This document shows, one piece after another, positions 1 through 6,048 of a stretch of DNA of 12,486 nt (the first letter of the stretch is position 1; each line of letters begins with the position of its first letter). A program made the translations under genes and the position numbers. The notes beneath the pieces are model-generated. The model did not search any database. It saw only the letters and a program-made list of their open reading frames with translations, and was not told the DNA's origin. Source of the DNA: Gemmatimonadota bacterium (lineage in GTDB: Bacteria > Gemmatimonadota > Gemmatimonadetes > Longimicrobiales > RSA9); NCBI GenBank assembly GCA_016207445.1, contig JACQPS010000132.1, positions 1-12,486 on the forward strand, read 5' to 3'.

Positions 1-1140
1 CTCGGCGCCCGCCTCGAGCTCGCGCCGGTAACGCGGCCCGTGGAACCGGCCGAATGCGCCCGCCTCGATCGCGCGCAGCTGGCGTGAAAGCTCCTCTTCC
101 GCCGCCTGTTGGAACCGGCGATCCAGGCTGGTTCGGATGCGCAGTGGCGCCGTGTAGACCAGGTCGCCGAAGCGGTCCTCGAGCTCGCGCCGCACGACTT
201 CCGCGAAGTAGGGGCCGAGGCCGGCCGGCTCCTGACGTGGCGGCGGCTCGCGCCGCACACCGAGACGCGCAGCGCGCGCGCTCTCTGCCTCCTCCGCATG
301 CACGCGGCCCTGCTCGGCCATGAGCGCGAGCACGAGGTTCCGGCGGCCGCGCGCGCTCTCCGCGTAGCGCCGCGGATCGTAGGTGCTCGGTGACTTCGGC
401 AGCGCGGCCAGCAGCGCGGCCTGCGCCAGCGTCAACCGCCGCGCGGGCCGGCGGAAGTAGTGCTGCGCGGCCGCCTCGATGCCGTACGCGCCCCGGCCGA
501 AGTAGATGTGGTTCAAGTAGAGCTCGAGGATCTCGCCCTTGGAGAACTTTCCCTCGATCTCGCGCGCGACGCGGATCTCCAGCAGCTTGCGTTTCAGCGT
601 GCGCCGCGCACCCGGCAGCCGGTCCGGGAAAACGTTGCGCGCGAGCTGCATGGTGATCGTGCTGAAGCCCTGCACGAATCCGCGGGCCCGCAGGTCGGCG
701 AGCGCGGCGCCCACGACCCGGCGCCAGTCCACCCCCGTGTGCTGGTAGAAGCGCTTGTCCTCCACCGCGATGAAGGCGTCGGCCACGTAGGCGGGCAGCG
801 AGTCGAGCGAGACGACCGCGCGCTCGACCGGCGCGAGATCGGCGAAAGGGCGGCCGGCGCGGTCGAGCAGCACGGACGCGCCGCCGGGCTGATAGGATGC
901 GAGCCGTTCCACGTTGGGGCAGCCGCGCATGCCACAGCGCTCCCAGGCGACCCACAGGAGCAGGAGCAGGATGGCGACACCGAAGAGAGCCTCGCGCACG
1001 GTGGGGCGGCGCAGGCGGAAGCGGGCCGCTCGGTCGAGCGCGCGCGCGGCTCGCGCAGGCAGCAACCGCCGCACGCCTTCCCGCGCGCGCACGAGCAGCT
1101 TGCGCAGCCGCGCGGCCGCGGCCGATCGCCGAGCGCGCAT
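1..1140 (-). CDS. Class A penicillin-binding protein, N-terminal part (partial, runs off left edge)
   Basis: Peptidoglycan glycosyltransferase that polymerises lipid II at the outer face of the inner membrane; class A family members also carry a C-terminal transpeptidase, which would lie beyond the window. The frame is open from ATG 1140 to base 1 (380 residues). A basic cytoplasmic tail (1-49) is followed by one membrane anchor (about 51-66). The GT51 motifs come in order: AVEDKRFYQHTG (125-136, predicted catalytic Glu127), FSTITMQLARN (159-169), RKLLEIRVAREIE (184-196), EILELYLNHIYFGRGAYGIE (203-222), and the AALLAALPKSPSTYDP block (241-256). Residues from about 305 look like the linker between the two catalytic domains. 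The start is 23 bases after the epimerase stop with no obvious Shine-Dalgarno, so it may be translated from a shared message. PBP1A-like fits best. A monofunctional transglycosylase is less likely, because the protein continues well past the GT51 domain. Confidence 0.93.
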   Translation of the reverse strand, partial: MRARRSAAAARLRKLLVRAREGVRRLLPARAARALDRAARFRLRRPTVREALFGVAILLLLLWVAWERCGMRGCPNVERLASYQPGGASVLLDRAGRPFADLAPVERAVVSLDSLPAYVADAFIAVEDKRFYQHTGVDWRRVVGAALADLRARGFVQGFSTITMQLARNVFPDRLPGARRTLKRKLLEIRVAREIEGKFSKGEILELYLNHIYFGRGAYGIEAAAQHYFRRPARRLTLAQAALLAALPKSPSTYDPRRYAESARGRRNLVLALMAEQGRVHAEEAESARAARLGVRREPPPRQEPAGLGPYFAEVVRRELEDRFGDLVYTAPLRIRTSLDRRFQQAAEEELSRQLRAIEAGAFGRFHGPRYRRELEAGAE

Positions 1141-1163
1141 GCTGCGGTGATTCTGGGCCGAGC

Positions 1164-2150
1164 TCAATCCCTGGTTTCCAGCAACCACGCCACCGTCTCG
1201 GGGAGGCCGGCTCGCAGCGGGCGCGGGTTCCAGCCCAGCTCGCGCGTGGCTTTGTCATGCGAGTGCAGCCAGCGCCCGGCCGCCACCGCCACGCCTTCCC
1301 GACTGAGCGGCATGCGCCTTCCCGTGAGGCGGCCGATCAGGTCGAGCACGGCGCCGGTCGCGAGCGCGAGCGGCGCCGGGAAGCGCAGCCGCGGCGCGCG
1401 TCGGCCCGCGAGCCGCGCGACCTCGGCGGCGAAGTCGTTGAATGCGCGCTCTTCGCCGGACAGCACGTAGACTTCACCCGTCCGGCCACGCTCCACCGCG
1501 AGGATCAGGCCGTCGGCGACGTCGTCCACATGGACGTAGGAGAACCAGCCGGAGGGGACGAGCAGACCGGGGATGCGGCCCGCGATCAGGTCGCGCAGAA
1601 AGCGCCCGTTCGGACCGCGATCCCCCGGGCCGTACACGACGGCCGGGCACACGATGACGAGCGGCAGGCCGCGCCGCTGCGCCTCGCGCGCCAGCCGGTG
1701 CGCCTCCGCCTTGGTGCGGTGGTACGTCGAGGGGTACGGCCGGGCGCCGAATTCGCTGGACTCGTCGCCCGCGCCGCCAGCCGGCGTCGGCCCGAGCGCC
1801 GCCGTGGTCGAGACGTAGACCAGGCGTGCGCGCGCCCGCTCGGCCGCGGCCAGAAAGGCGCGCGTGCCGCCCACGTTCACGCGTTCCAGCGCGGCGGCGT
1901 CGACCACGCCCAGATCGTAGATCGCCGCCAGGTGGAAGGCGACGTCGGCGCCGTCGAGCCCACGCGCGAGCGCCGCCTCATCGGTCACCTCGCCTGGCAC
2001 GAGCTCCGCGCCCAGGCGCTCCAGGTCGGCAGTGTCGGAGCGTGAGCGGACCAGGCAGCGCAGGTGGGTGCCGCGCGCAGCGAGTTCTTGGGCCAGGCGG
2101 CCGCCGATGAAGCCGGTCGCGCCGGTCAGGAAGGCGGTTCTCGCCGTCAT
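1164..2150 (-). CDS. NAD-dependent epimerase/dehydratase, dihydroflavonol-4-reductase/HpnA-like
   Basis: Extended short-chain dehydrogenase of 328 residues. The N-terminal Rossmann motif TGATGFIG (9-16) binds NAD(P). The active site shows the STT stretch (114-116) and the Tyr-x-x-x-Lys pair Y143/K147 in STYHRTKAEA. The later PAVVYGPGD and SYVHVDDVADG stretches are typical of DFR-like and hopanoid-associated sugar epimerase (HpnA) relatives. The substrate cannot be read from the sequence: a nucleotide sugar, a sterol-like 3-beta-hydroxy compound or a flavonol-like carbonyl are all possible, and no hopanoid gene is visible nearby. The start is fixed by the Rossmann strand beginning at residue 4. 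That ATG is also the last three bases of a dispersed repeat (2148-2236), so no normal Shine-Dalgarno sequence is present. The penicillin-binding protein gene follows after 23 bases on the same strand. Confidence 0.9.
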   Translation of the reverse strand: MTARTAFLTGATGFIGGRLAQELAARGTHLRCLVRSRSDTADLERLGAELVPGEVTDEAALARGLDGADVAFHLAAIYDLGVVDAAALERVNVGGTRAFLAAAERARARLVYVSTTAALGPTPAGGAGDESSEFGARPYPSTYHRTKAEAHRLAREAQRRGLPLVIVCPAVVYGPGDRGPNGRFLRDLIAGRIPGLLVPSGWFSYVHVDDVADGLILAVERGRTGEVYVLSGEERAFNDFAAEVARLAGRRAPRLRFPAPLALATGAVLDLIGRLTGRRMPLSREGVAVAAGRWLHSHDKATRELGWNPRPLRAGLPETVAWLLETRD

Positions 2151-2236
2151 CCCGAGCGGAGCGGCCCGAAGGGCCGCCCCTCGACTTCGCTCAGGGTAAA
2201 CTCCGTCGAGGGATCTCGCGTGAACTTCCGGATCCC
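2148..2236. repeat. Dispersed intergenic repeat, copy 1
   Basis: This element fills the space between two minus-strand genes. It begins with CATCCCGAGCGGAG (2148-2161), identical to the outer arm of the copy at 8066-8183. It contains a perfect 7-bp hairpin GCGGCCC-GAA-GGGCCGC (2161-2177), a second 7-bp arm pair CCTCGAC/GTCGAGG (2179-2185 with 2205-2211), the shared 9-mer CGAGGGATC (2207-2215) and a GGATCCC end (2230-2236). Read on the minus strand it ends in CTCGGGATG, and that ATG is the epimerase start codon. It resembles a REP- or MITE-like non-coding element. I see no transposase. Confidence 0.7.
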
Positions 2237-2237
2237 G

Positions 2238-2603
2238 TCACGCACGCGTGCTGCTCTCCTCGTCACGGACCGGTCCGAGCGCGAGCCAGCCGATCGCGAC
2301 CGGGCGGCCGTCCTTGCGGGCGTCGGCATCGGGGATGATCACATCCAGCTCCTTCGTGCGCTCCAGCCGCTCCTGTGTCTGCCGCCCGCCCGTGACCGAG
2401 AGTTCTTCGATCGGCACGATCCGCTCCGCGCCGTCGGGGGCGCGCAGCCGCAGGCGCCGGCCGGGACGCATGTCCTCGATCGAGGGCCGTCCCTGCACGA
2501 GCCGCAGCCGCAGCAGGTGCCCGCGCAGCGGTACGTCCACGATATCCGACACGCGGAACTGGAAGGGGCCGCCAGCGCCGCGACGATGCTCGAAGAAGCC
2601 CAT
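2238..2603 (-). CDS. Small hypothetical protein, beta-barrel-like
   Basis: This 121-residue protein has no function I can name. ATG 2603 is chosen because GAGGT lies 10 bases upstream; an in-frame ATG at 2636 would add 11 residues but has no Shine-Dalgarno. The protein is soluble, with no signal peptide or membrane segment. The first 70 residues alternate short hydrophobic strands (FRVSDIVDVPLRGHLLRLRL, then RPGRRLRLRAPDG and RIVPIEEL). This pattern resembles the domain II beta-barrel of EF-Tu-type GTPases, though there is no GTPase here. The C-terminal half carries a conserved-looking TGGRQTQERLERTKELDVII stretch. It is the most upstream gene of the minus-strand block; its stop lies two bases from the repeat that leads into the epimerase. 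Strand-level codon use and the plausible ribosome site argue that it is real. The fold comparison is an inference by eye. Confidence 0.62.
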   Translation of the reverse strand: MGFFEHRRGAGGPFQFRVSDIVDVPLRGHLLRLRLVQGRPSIEDMRPGRRLRLRAPDGAERIVPIEELSVTGGRQTQERLERTKELDVIIPDADARKDGRPVAIGWLALGPVRDEESSTRA

Positions 2604-2727
2604 TTTGCAGGTGACCTCGCTCACTGGTTTTCGCATGGTGCCGCACGCGAGTCGGAGGCTAGCGCGGCGGCGCGAAGCCGTCAATCGGCTGCTCCGTGCT
2701 CGCGGCCGCGGGCCCGCTCGCCCCACC

Positions 2728-2756
2728 TTGACTTCCCCCGGGGCCCCGACTACCTT
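2728..2756 (+). promoter_or_regulatory. Candidate sigma-70-type promoter for the cold-shock gene
   Basis: TTGACT (2728-2733) and TACCTT (2751-2756) are separated by exactly 17 bases. The -35 matches consensus at five of six positions, the -10 at three. A transcript starting near 2763 would have a leader of roughly 205 bases before the cold-shock ATG, comparable in kind to the long leaders of cspA-type genes. This rests on sequence match only. Confidence 0.35.
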
Positions 2757-2770
2757 GCTGTCCAACACGC

Positions 2771-2800
2771 CGCCCACGAGTGGGCGTGTCCGGGACACGC
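2771..2800. repeat. Two overlapping palindromes in the cold-shock leader
   Basis: CGCCCAC-GA-GTGGGCG (2771-2786) and GCGTGTCC-G-GGACACGC (2784-2800) are perfect inverted repeats that share bases 2784-2786, so as RNA they are mutually exclusive hairpins. They lie just downstream of the candidate promoter. They could be a regulator binding site in DNA or alternative RNA folds; the sequence does not decide. Confidence 0.5.
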
Positions 2801-2821
2801 GGGTAGATTTGCAAGAGCGCG

Positions 2822-2856
2822 ATCGGAACCTGCGGCTTCGAGTGGGTTCCGATTTT
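2822..2856 (+). terminator. Terminator/attenuator-like hairpin in the cold-shock leader
   Basis: A perfect 9-bp stem, ATCGGAACC (2822-2830) with GGTTCCGAT (2845-2853), encloses a 14-base loop and runs directly into TTTT (2853-2856). No plus-strand gene ends upstream, so it would act inside the leader as an attenuator or mark the end of a short leader RNA. The U-tract is short, so termination strength is uncertain. Confidence 0.42.
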
Positions 2857-2969
2857 CCGTTCTGCGCCGGCCGCGGGCGCCCAACGCGCGGCACGTTCGG
2901 TCAGAGGGTACGGGACATCGCACCGCACCCCCCGACACACCATCCACACGTCACACCAGGAGTACAGCG

Positions 2970-3275
2970 ATGGCTCGTACCACAGGGAAGGTGAAGTGGT
3001 TCTCCCAGGAGAAGGGCTACGGCTTTCTCGTGCAGGAGAACGGCCCCGACGTCTTCGTCCATCACAGCGCCATTCAGGGCTCCGGCTTCAAGGTCCTCTA
3101 CGAGGGCGAGGAAGTCGAGTTCGACGTGGTGGAAGAGGCCAAGGGTCCCAAGGCCGCCAACGTCGTGCGCTTGAACCCGCCCGCGGAGCCCCCGCAGCGG
3201 GCGCCACGCCGTGAGGGGATGCAGGGGCAGGGGCGGCCGGGCGGCCGCTTCGGCGAGCGCGCAGTCGAGTACTGA
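2970..3275 (+). CDS. Cold-shock domain protein with Arg/Gly-rich C-terminal tail
   Basis: Single-stranded RNA/DNA-binding chaperone of the CspA family, 101 residues. The cold-shock domain spans about residues 3-68. It starts with TGKVKWFSQEKGYGFL, containing RNP1 (KGYGFL, 15-20), and has RNP2 in VFVHHSAI (28-35). Classical family members are about 67-70 residues long; here a 33-residue tail rich in Pro, Arg, Gly and Gln (69-101) follows, which is likely disordered and may add RNA affinity. AGGAG (2958-2962) seven bases before ATG 2970 fixes the start, although the frame is open far upstream. The gene has its own long leader and a strong terminator, so it is probably monocistronic. The hairpins in its leader suggest control at the RNA level, which is inference. 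The product acts in the cytoplasm on mRNA structure and translation. Confidence 0.95.
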   Translation: MARTTGKVKWFSQEKGYGFLVQENGPDVFVHHSAIQGSGFKVLYEGEEVEFDVVEEAKGPKAANVVRLNPPAEPPQRAPRREGMQGQGRPGGRFGERAVEY

Positions 3276-3296
3276 GAGCGACGCCGATCACCTTCG

Positions 3297-3337
3297 CGCC
3301 CGCGGGGCCCGTCCAGGTCCCGCGGGCGTTCGTTTTT
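3297..3337 (+). terminator. Rho-independent terminator of the cold-shock gene
   Basis: A perfect 10-bp GC stem, CGCCCGCGGG (3297-3306) with CCCGCGGGCG (3319-3328), encloses a 12-base loop and is followed by TTCGTTTTT. It sits 21 bases after the stop codon of the cold-shock gene. Confidence 0.85.
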
Positions 3338-3381
3338 CTCGAACTGCACCTCACCCGCCTGGCTATCGATGCGCCCCGGTG

Positions 3382-3418
3382 AGCGCCGTTCCTTGTGGGC
3401 GTGAAACGGCGCTATATT
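3382..3418 (+). promoter_or_regulatory. Inverted repeat overlapping a candidate promoter of the Uma2 gene
   Basis: A perfect 9-bp inverted repeat, AGCGCCGTT (3382-3390) and AACGGCGCT (3405-3413), is separated by 14 bases. It ends on the first base of TATATT (3413-3418), a strong -10-like hexamer in an otherwise GC-rich region. No good -35 is visible at the usual distance. The repeat would cover the -35 to -10 region, the usual place of a repressor or activator site. A start near 3425 would give a leader of about 23 bases. Confidence 0.4.
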
Positions 3419-3447
3419 GGTTGCTGCAACACTTTCGCGGAGCACTC

Positions 3448-4035
3448 ATGGCGACCCAGCGCCGGCGCCTGCGCGCCGCCGATCTGCCCGAAATCCCGGT
3501 CGAGGACCCGCTCGTCAGCGGCTACGAGCTGGTCGACGGGGAACTCGTCCCCGTGACCGCGGCGTACGCTCCCCACGGCCGGCTCGTCCTCGAGCTGGGC
3601 AGCATTCTGGAAGGTTTTGCGAGGGAGCGAAAGCTGGGCGCGGTGTTCGTTGATCCCTGGGTGCGCCTGCGCCTCGTCCACGATCCCGAACTGGTGCGCG
3701 CGCCCGACATCGTCTTCCTTTCCGCCGAGAAGTTGCGCGCCAGTGGCGGCGTCCCGAGGGGTATGATCGAGGTCGTTCCGGACCTCGCGGTCGAGATCTT
3801 CTCGCCGACGAACGAGCGCAAGCGGCGCGATTTCGACCGACGCATCCGGGACTATCTCGACGCGAGTATCCCGGTTATCTGGGTCATCTACGAGTCTTCG
3901 CGCTACGCGACGGTTTACCACCCGGACGGCTCGGCTCGCCTGATTCGCGAGCACGAGTCCCTCGATGGCGAGAGCGTTCTCCCGGGTTTCACCCTGCCCC
4001 TCGCCACGCTCTTCGAGGCGCTCGAGGTCCCATGA
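3448..4035 (+). CDS. Uma2 family (DUF820) restriction-endonuclease-fold protein
   Basis: This 195-residue protein belongs to the Uma2 family, whose fold is of the PD-(D/E)XK nuclease type; the biological role of most members is unknown. ATG 3448 follows CGGAG at 3438-3442. Family landmarks are present. YELVDGELV lies at 26-34. The APDIVFLS strand (86-92) carries Asp87, PDLAVEIFSPTN (111-122) carries Asp112 and Glu116, and a helix ends in YLDASIPVIWVIYE. Where relatives usually have Lys four residues before the conserved Tyr, this one has Arg132 (RRIRDY), so catalysis may be weakened. The terminator of the preceding gene and the inverted repeat in front suggest it is transcribed separately. 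It may continue into the decarboxylase 145 bases downstream. These genes are often scattered singly in bacterial genomes, and nothing here ties it to a defence system. Confidence 0.85.
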   Translation: MATQRRRLRAADLPEIPVEDPLVSGYELVDGELVPVTAAYAPHGRLVLELGSILEGFARERKLGAVFVDPWVRLRLVHDPELVRAPDIVFLSAEKLRASGGVPRGMIEVVPDLAVEIFSPTNERKRRDFDRRIRDYLDASIPVIWVIYESSRYATVYHPDGSARLIREHESLDGESVLPGFTLPLATLFEALEVP

Positions 4036-4180
4036 CCCGCGGCTACAACAACGATCCTCGCCGGCTGGTCCGGCTCCGGCGACTGAAGCACGGACCCCGC
4101 CCACCTGGGTCGCCGCCGGAGAAGAGCGGTCCGCGGACACCCACGCCTGCACCTGCGCGTCGCAAGCGTTCACGGACGAA

Positions 4181-5617
4181 GTGACGCCGACGCCGTCCGG
4201 CCCGTCGCCGGCGAACCCGCTCGAGCTCGACCCGGAAACCATGCGGCGGCTCGGCCACCTGGTGGTCGATCTGCTGGTCGCCCGCATCGCATCCCTCGAT
4301 GCCGACGCGGCGTGGCGCGGCGCGACCCGCGCCGAGCTCGAGCCGCGGCTGCGCGAGCCGCCGCCGGAGCGCCCCGGCGACTTCGAGCGGCTGCTCGACC
4401 GCGTCGTTCGGGAAGTGCTGGAATACGCCGGCCGCATCGACCACCCCCGCTTCCTCGCGTTCATCCCGAGCTGCCCCACCTGGCCCGGGATCCTCGGCGA
4501 TTTGCTCGCCTCGGGCTTCAACGTGTTCCAGGGCACGTGGCTCGAGTCGTCGGGGCCGAGTCAGCTCGAGCTGGTCGTGCTCGACTGGTTCAAGGACTGG
4601 CTCGGCTACCCGCCCGAAGCCGCCGGGCTGCTCGTGAGCGGCGCCTCGGCGGCCAACCTGATCGCGCTCGTGTGCGCGCGCGAGGCGCTGCTCGGCGGCC
4701 CGTCGGCCGACGCCGTGATCTACTATTCCACGGAGACCCATTCCTCGGTCGAGCGCGCGGCCAGGATCGCCGGCTTCACGCCCGATCAGATTCGGACGCT
4801 GCCCGCGGACGGTAGCTTTCGACTGCCCCTCGACGCCTTGCGCCGCGCCGTGGACGACGACGCCCGCGCCGGCCGCCGGCCGTTCCTCATCGTCGCCAAC
4901 GCGGGCGCGACGAGCACGGGCGCGATCGACCCGTTCACCGCGCTCGCCGACTTCTGCGCCGAGCGCAGGCTCTGGCTCCACGCCGACGCCGCCTACGGCG
5001 GCTTTGCCGTCTTGACCGAGCGCGGCCGCGCCTGGCTCGACGGCATCGGCCGCGCCGATTCCATCACGCTCGACCCGCACAAGTGGCTGTACCAGCCGTA
5101 CGAGGTGGGGTGCCTGCTCGTGCGCGGCGGCGCGCGCCTGCGCGACGCCTTCCACATCATGCCGGATTATCTACAGGACACCGCGGTAGGCGGCGGCGAG
5201 GTCAACTTCGCGGACCGCGGGCTCCAGCTCACGCGCGCCGCGCGCGTGCTCAAGATCTGGCTCTCGCTCCAGGCCTTCGGTGTCGCCGCGTTCCGCCGGG
5301 CGATCGACCGCGCGCTCGACCTCACCCTCGAGGCGCAGCGGCGCATCGAGCGCGCGGCCGCGTTCGAGCTGCTGGCACCCGCCGCGCTCGGCGTCGTCTG
5401 CTTCCGCCGCCGCGTGCCCGGCGGCGACGAGCCTGCCCACGAGCGGGCGAACGCCGCGCTCGTGCAGGGGCTCAATCGCAGTGGTCTCGGGATGATCTCC
5501 TCTACACGCGTGCGCGGCCGTTACGCGCTGCGGCTCTGCATCATGAACCACCGCACGACGCTTGGAGACGTCGAGCGCGTCATTCACTGGCTGGAGTCAG
5601 AGCCGCTTTCCGGTTGA
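4181..5617 (+). CDS. Pyridoxal-phosphate-dependent group II amino-acid decarboxylase
   Basis: Cytoplasmic decarboxylase of the aromatic-amino-acid/glutamate decarboxylase superfamily, 478 residues, the usual length. The PLP-binding lysine is K301 in DPHKWLYQPYEVG. The cofactor pocket also shows HADAAYGG (H267, D269) and SGASAANL, and a GATSTGAIDP stretch. The N-terminal HPRFLAFIPSCPTWPGIL and FNVFQGTW regions match the substrate-side segment of aromatic L-amino-acid decarboxylase-like enzymes. The exact substrate (tyrosine, tryptophan, phenylalanine or another) cannot be read. GTG 4181 is preferred because the conserved NPLELDPETM stretch starts a few residues after it and the total length fits. 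Its ribosome site is weak. An ATG at 4241 would give 458 residues and cut that stretch. The frame is open further upstream into the Uma2 gene, but no family-like sequence is found there. The 145 bases before the start show no clear promoter. Confidence 0.9.
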   Translation: MTPTPSGPSPANPLELDPETMRRLGHLVVDLLVARIASLDADAAWRGATRAELEPRLREPPPERPGDFERLLDRVVREVLEYAGRIDHPRFLAFIPSCPTWPGILGDLLASGFNVFQGTWLESSGPSQLELVVLDWFKDWLGYPPEAAGLLVSGASAANLIALVCAREALLGGPSADAVIYYSTETHSSVERAARIAGFTPDQIRTLPADGSFRLPLDALRRAVDDDARAGRRPFLIVANAGATSTGAIDPFTALADFCAERRLWLHADAAYGGFAVLTERGRAWLDGIGRADSITLDPHKWLYQPYEVGCLLVRGGARLRDAFHIMPDYLQDTAVGGGEVNFADRGLQLTRAARVLKIWLSLQAFGVAAFRRAIDRALDLTLEAQRRIERAAAFELLAPAALGVVCFRRRVPGGDEPAHERANAALVQGLNRSGLGMISSTRVRGRYALRLCIMNHRTTLGDVERVIHWLESEPLSG

Positions 5618-5624
5618 GGGGATA

Positions 5625-5686
5625 GGGATCAGGGGCGAGGGGGTCAGGAGATTTCCGCTGACCCCTGACCCCCGATCCCTGATCCC
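5625..5686. terminator. Long hairpin between convergent genes
   Basis: An outer perfect 10-bp pair, GGGATCAGGG (5625-5634) with CCCTGATCCC (5677-5686), and an inner 8-bp pair, GGGGTCAG (5640-5647) with CTGACCCC (5658-5665), flank the loop GAGATTTCCG. The arms are built from near-identical seven-base units (GGGATCA, GGGGTCA). It fills the 74 bases between the decarboxylase and the GYD gene, so it probably ends transcription from both sides. It lacks a T-tract and may instead be a repeat-type element. Confidence 0.55.
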
Positions 5687-5691
5687 TGCCC

Positions 5692-5985
5692 TCAGCCCTT
5701 CTTCTTCAACGACGCCACGAACTCGCCGATCGGGATCGCGGCCAGGGTCGTGATCTTCACGCTGCCGCGTGCGCCCAGTTCCGCGCTGACGCGCGCGATG
5801 GTCGCGTTGTCCGGGGCCTCCACGACGTTCACGAAATCGAATGGACCGAGTACAGCGTACTGCTCGCGCACTTTCACCCCGAGCTTCTCGACCTCCTTGT
5901 TCACCTCTTGCACGCGTTCCGGGTTGCGGGTGAGGGTCCCGGCGCCCTCGTCCGTGAGGTTGCTCAGCAGGATGTAGGTTGGCAT
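5692..5985 (-). CDS. GYD domain-containing protein
   Basis: A 97-residue soluble protein of the GYD family (PF08734), small ferredoxin-like alpha/beta proteins of unknown biochemical role. The start MPTYILLSNLTDEGAGTL is characteristic. The middle EQYAVLGPFDFVNVVEAPDN is the usual second strand region, and SVKITTLAAIPIGEF ends the fold. GGAGG five bases before ATG 5985 fixes the start; a longer reading to 6042 has no such site. It lies 63 bases after the triple-PH gene on the same strand and may be the last gene of that unit. Relatives are often found as single genes, so its link to the neighbours is uncertain. Confidence 0.88.
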   Translation of the reverse strand: MPTYILLSNLTDEGAGTLTRNPERVQEVNKEVEKLGVKVREQYAVLGPFDFVNVVEAPDNATIARVSAELGARGSVKITTLAAIPIGEFVASLKKKG

Positions 5986-6048
5986 AGGCGCCTCCGGCGA
6001 AGGAAAGGGAAAGGGGCGGCTGGATAATGCGCGCGGATCCACTCGCTT

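Noticed and set aside
460..2045. Long plus-strand frames opposite the penicillin-binding protein and epimerase genes
   Set aside because: No domain-like sequence; GT51 and Rossmann motifs are unambiguous on the minus strand.
2064..2969. N-terminal extension of the cold-shock gene to a 403-codon reading
   Set aside because: The extension runs through the repeat and the antisense of another gene; AGGAG at 2958-2962 fixes the start at 2970.
3412..5155. Two long minus-strand frames (3412-4536 and 4043-5155) opposite the Uma2 and decarboxylase genes
   Set aside because: Low-complexity shadow translations of high-GC coding sequence; the plus strand carries recognisable catalytic motifs throughout.
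3448..5617. Uma2 protein plus neighbours as a defence island
   Set aside because: Flanking genes are housekeeping or metabolic and there is no methyltransferase, helicase, integrase or toxin-antitoxin pair.
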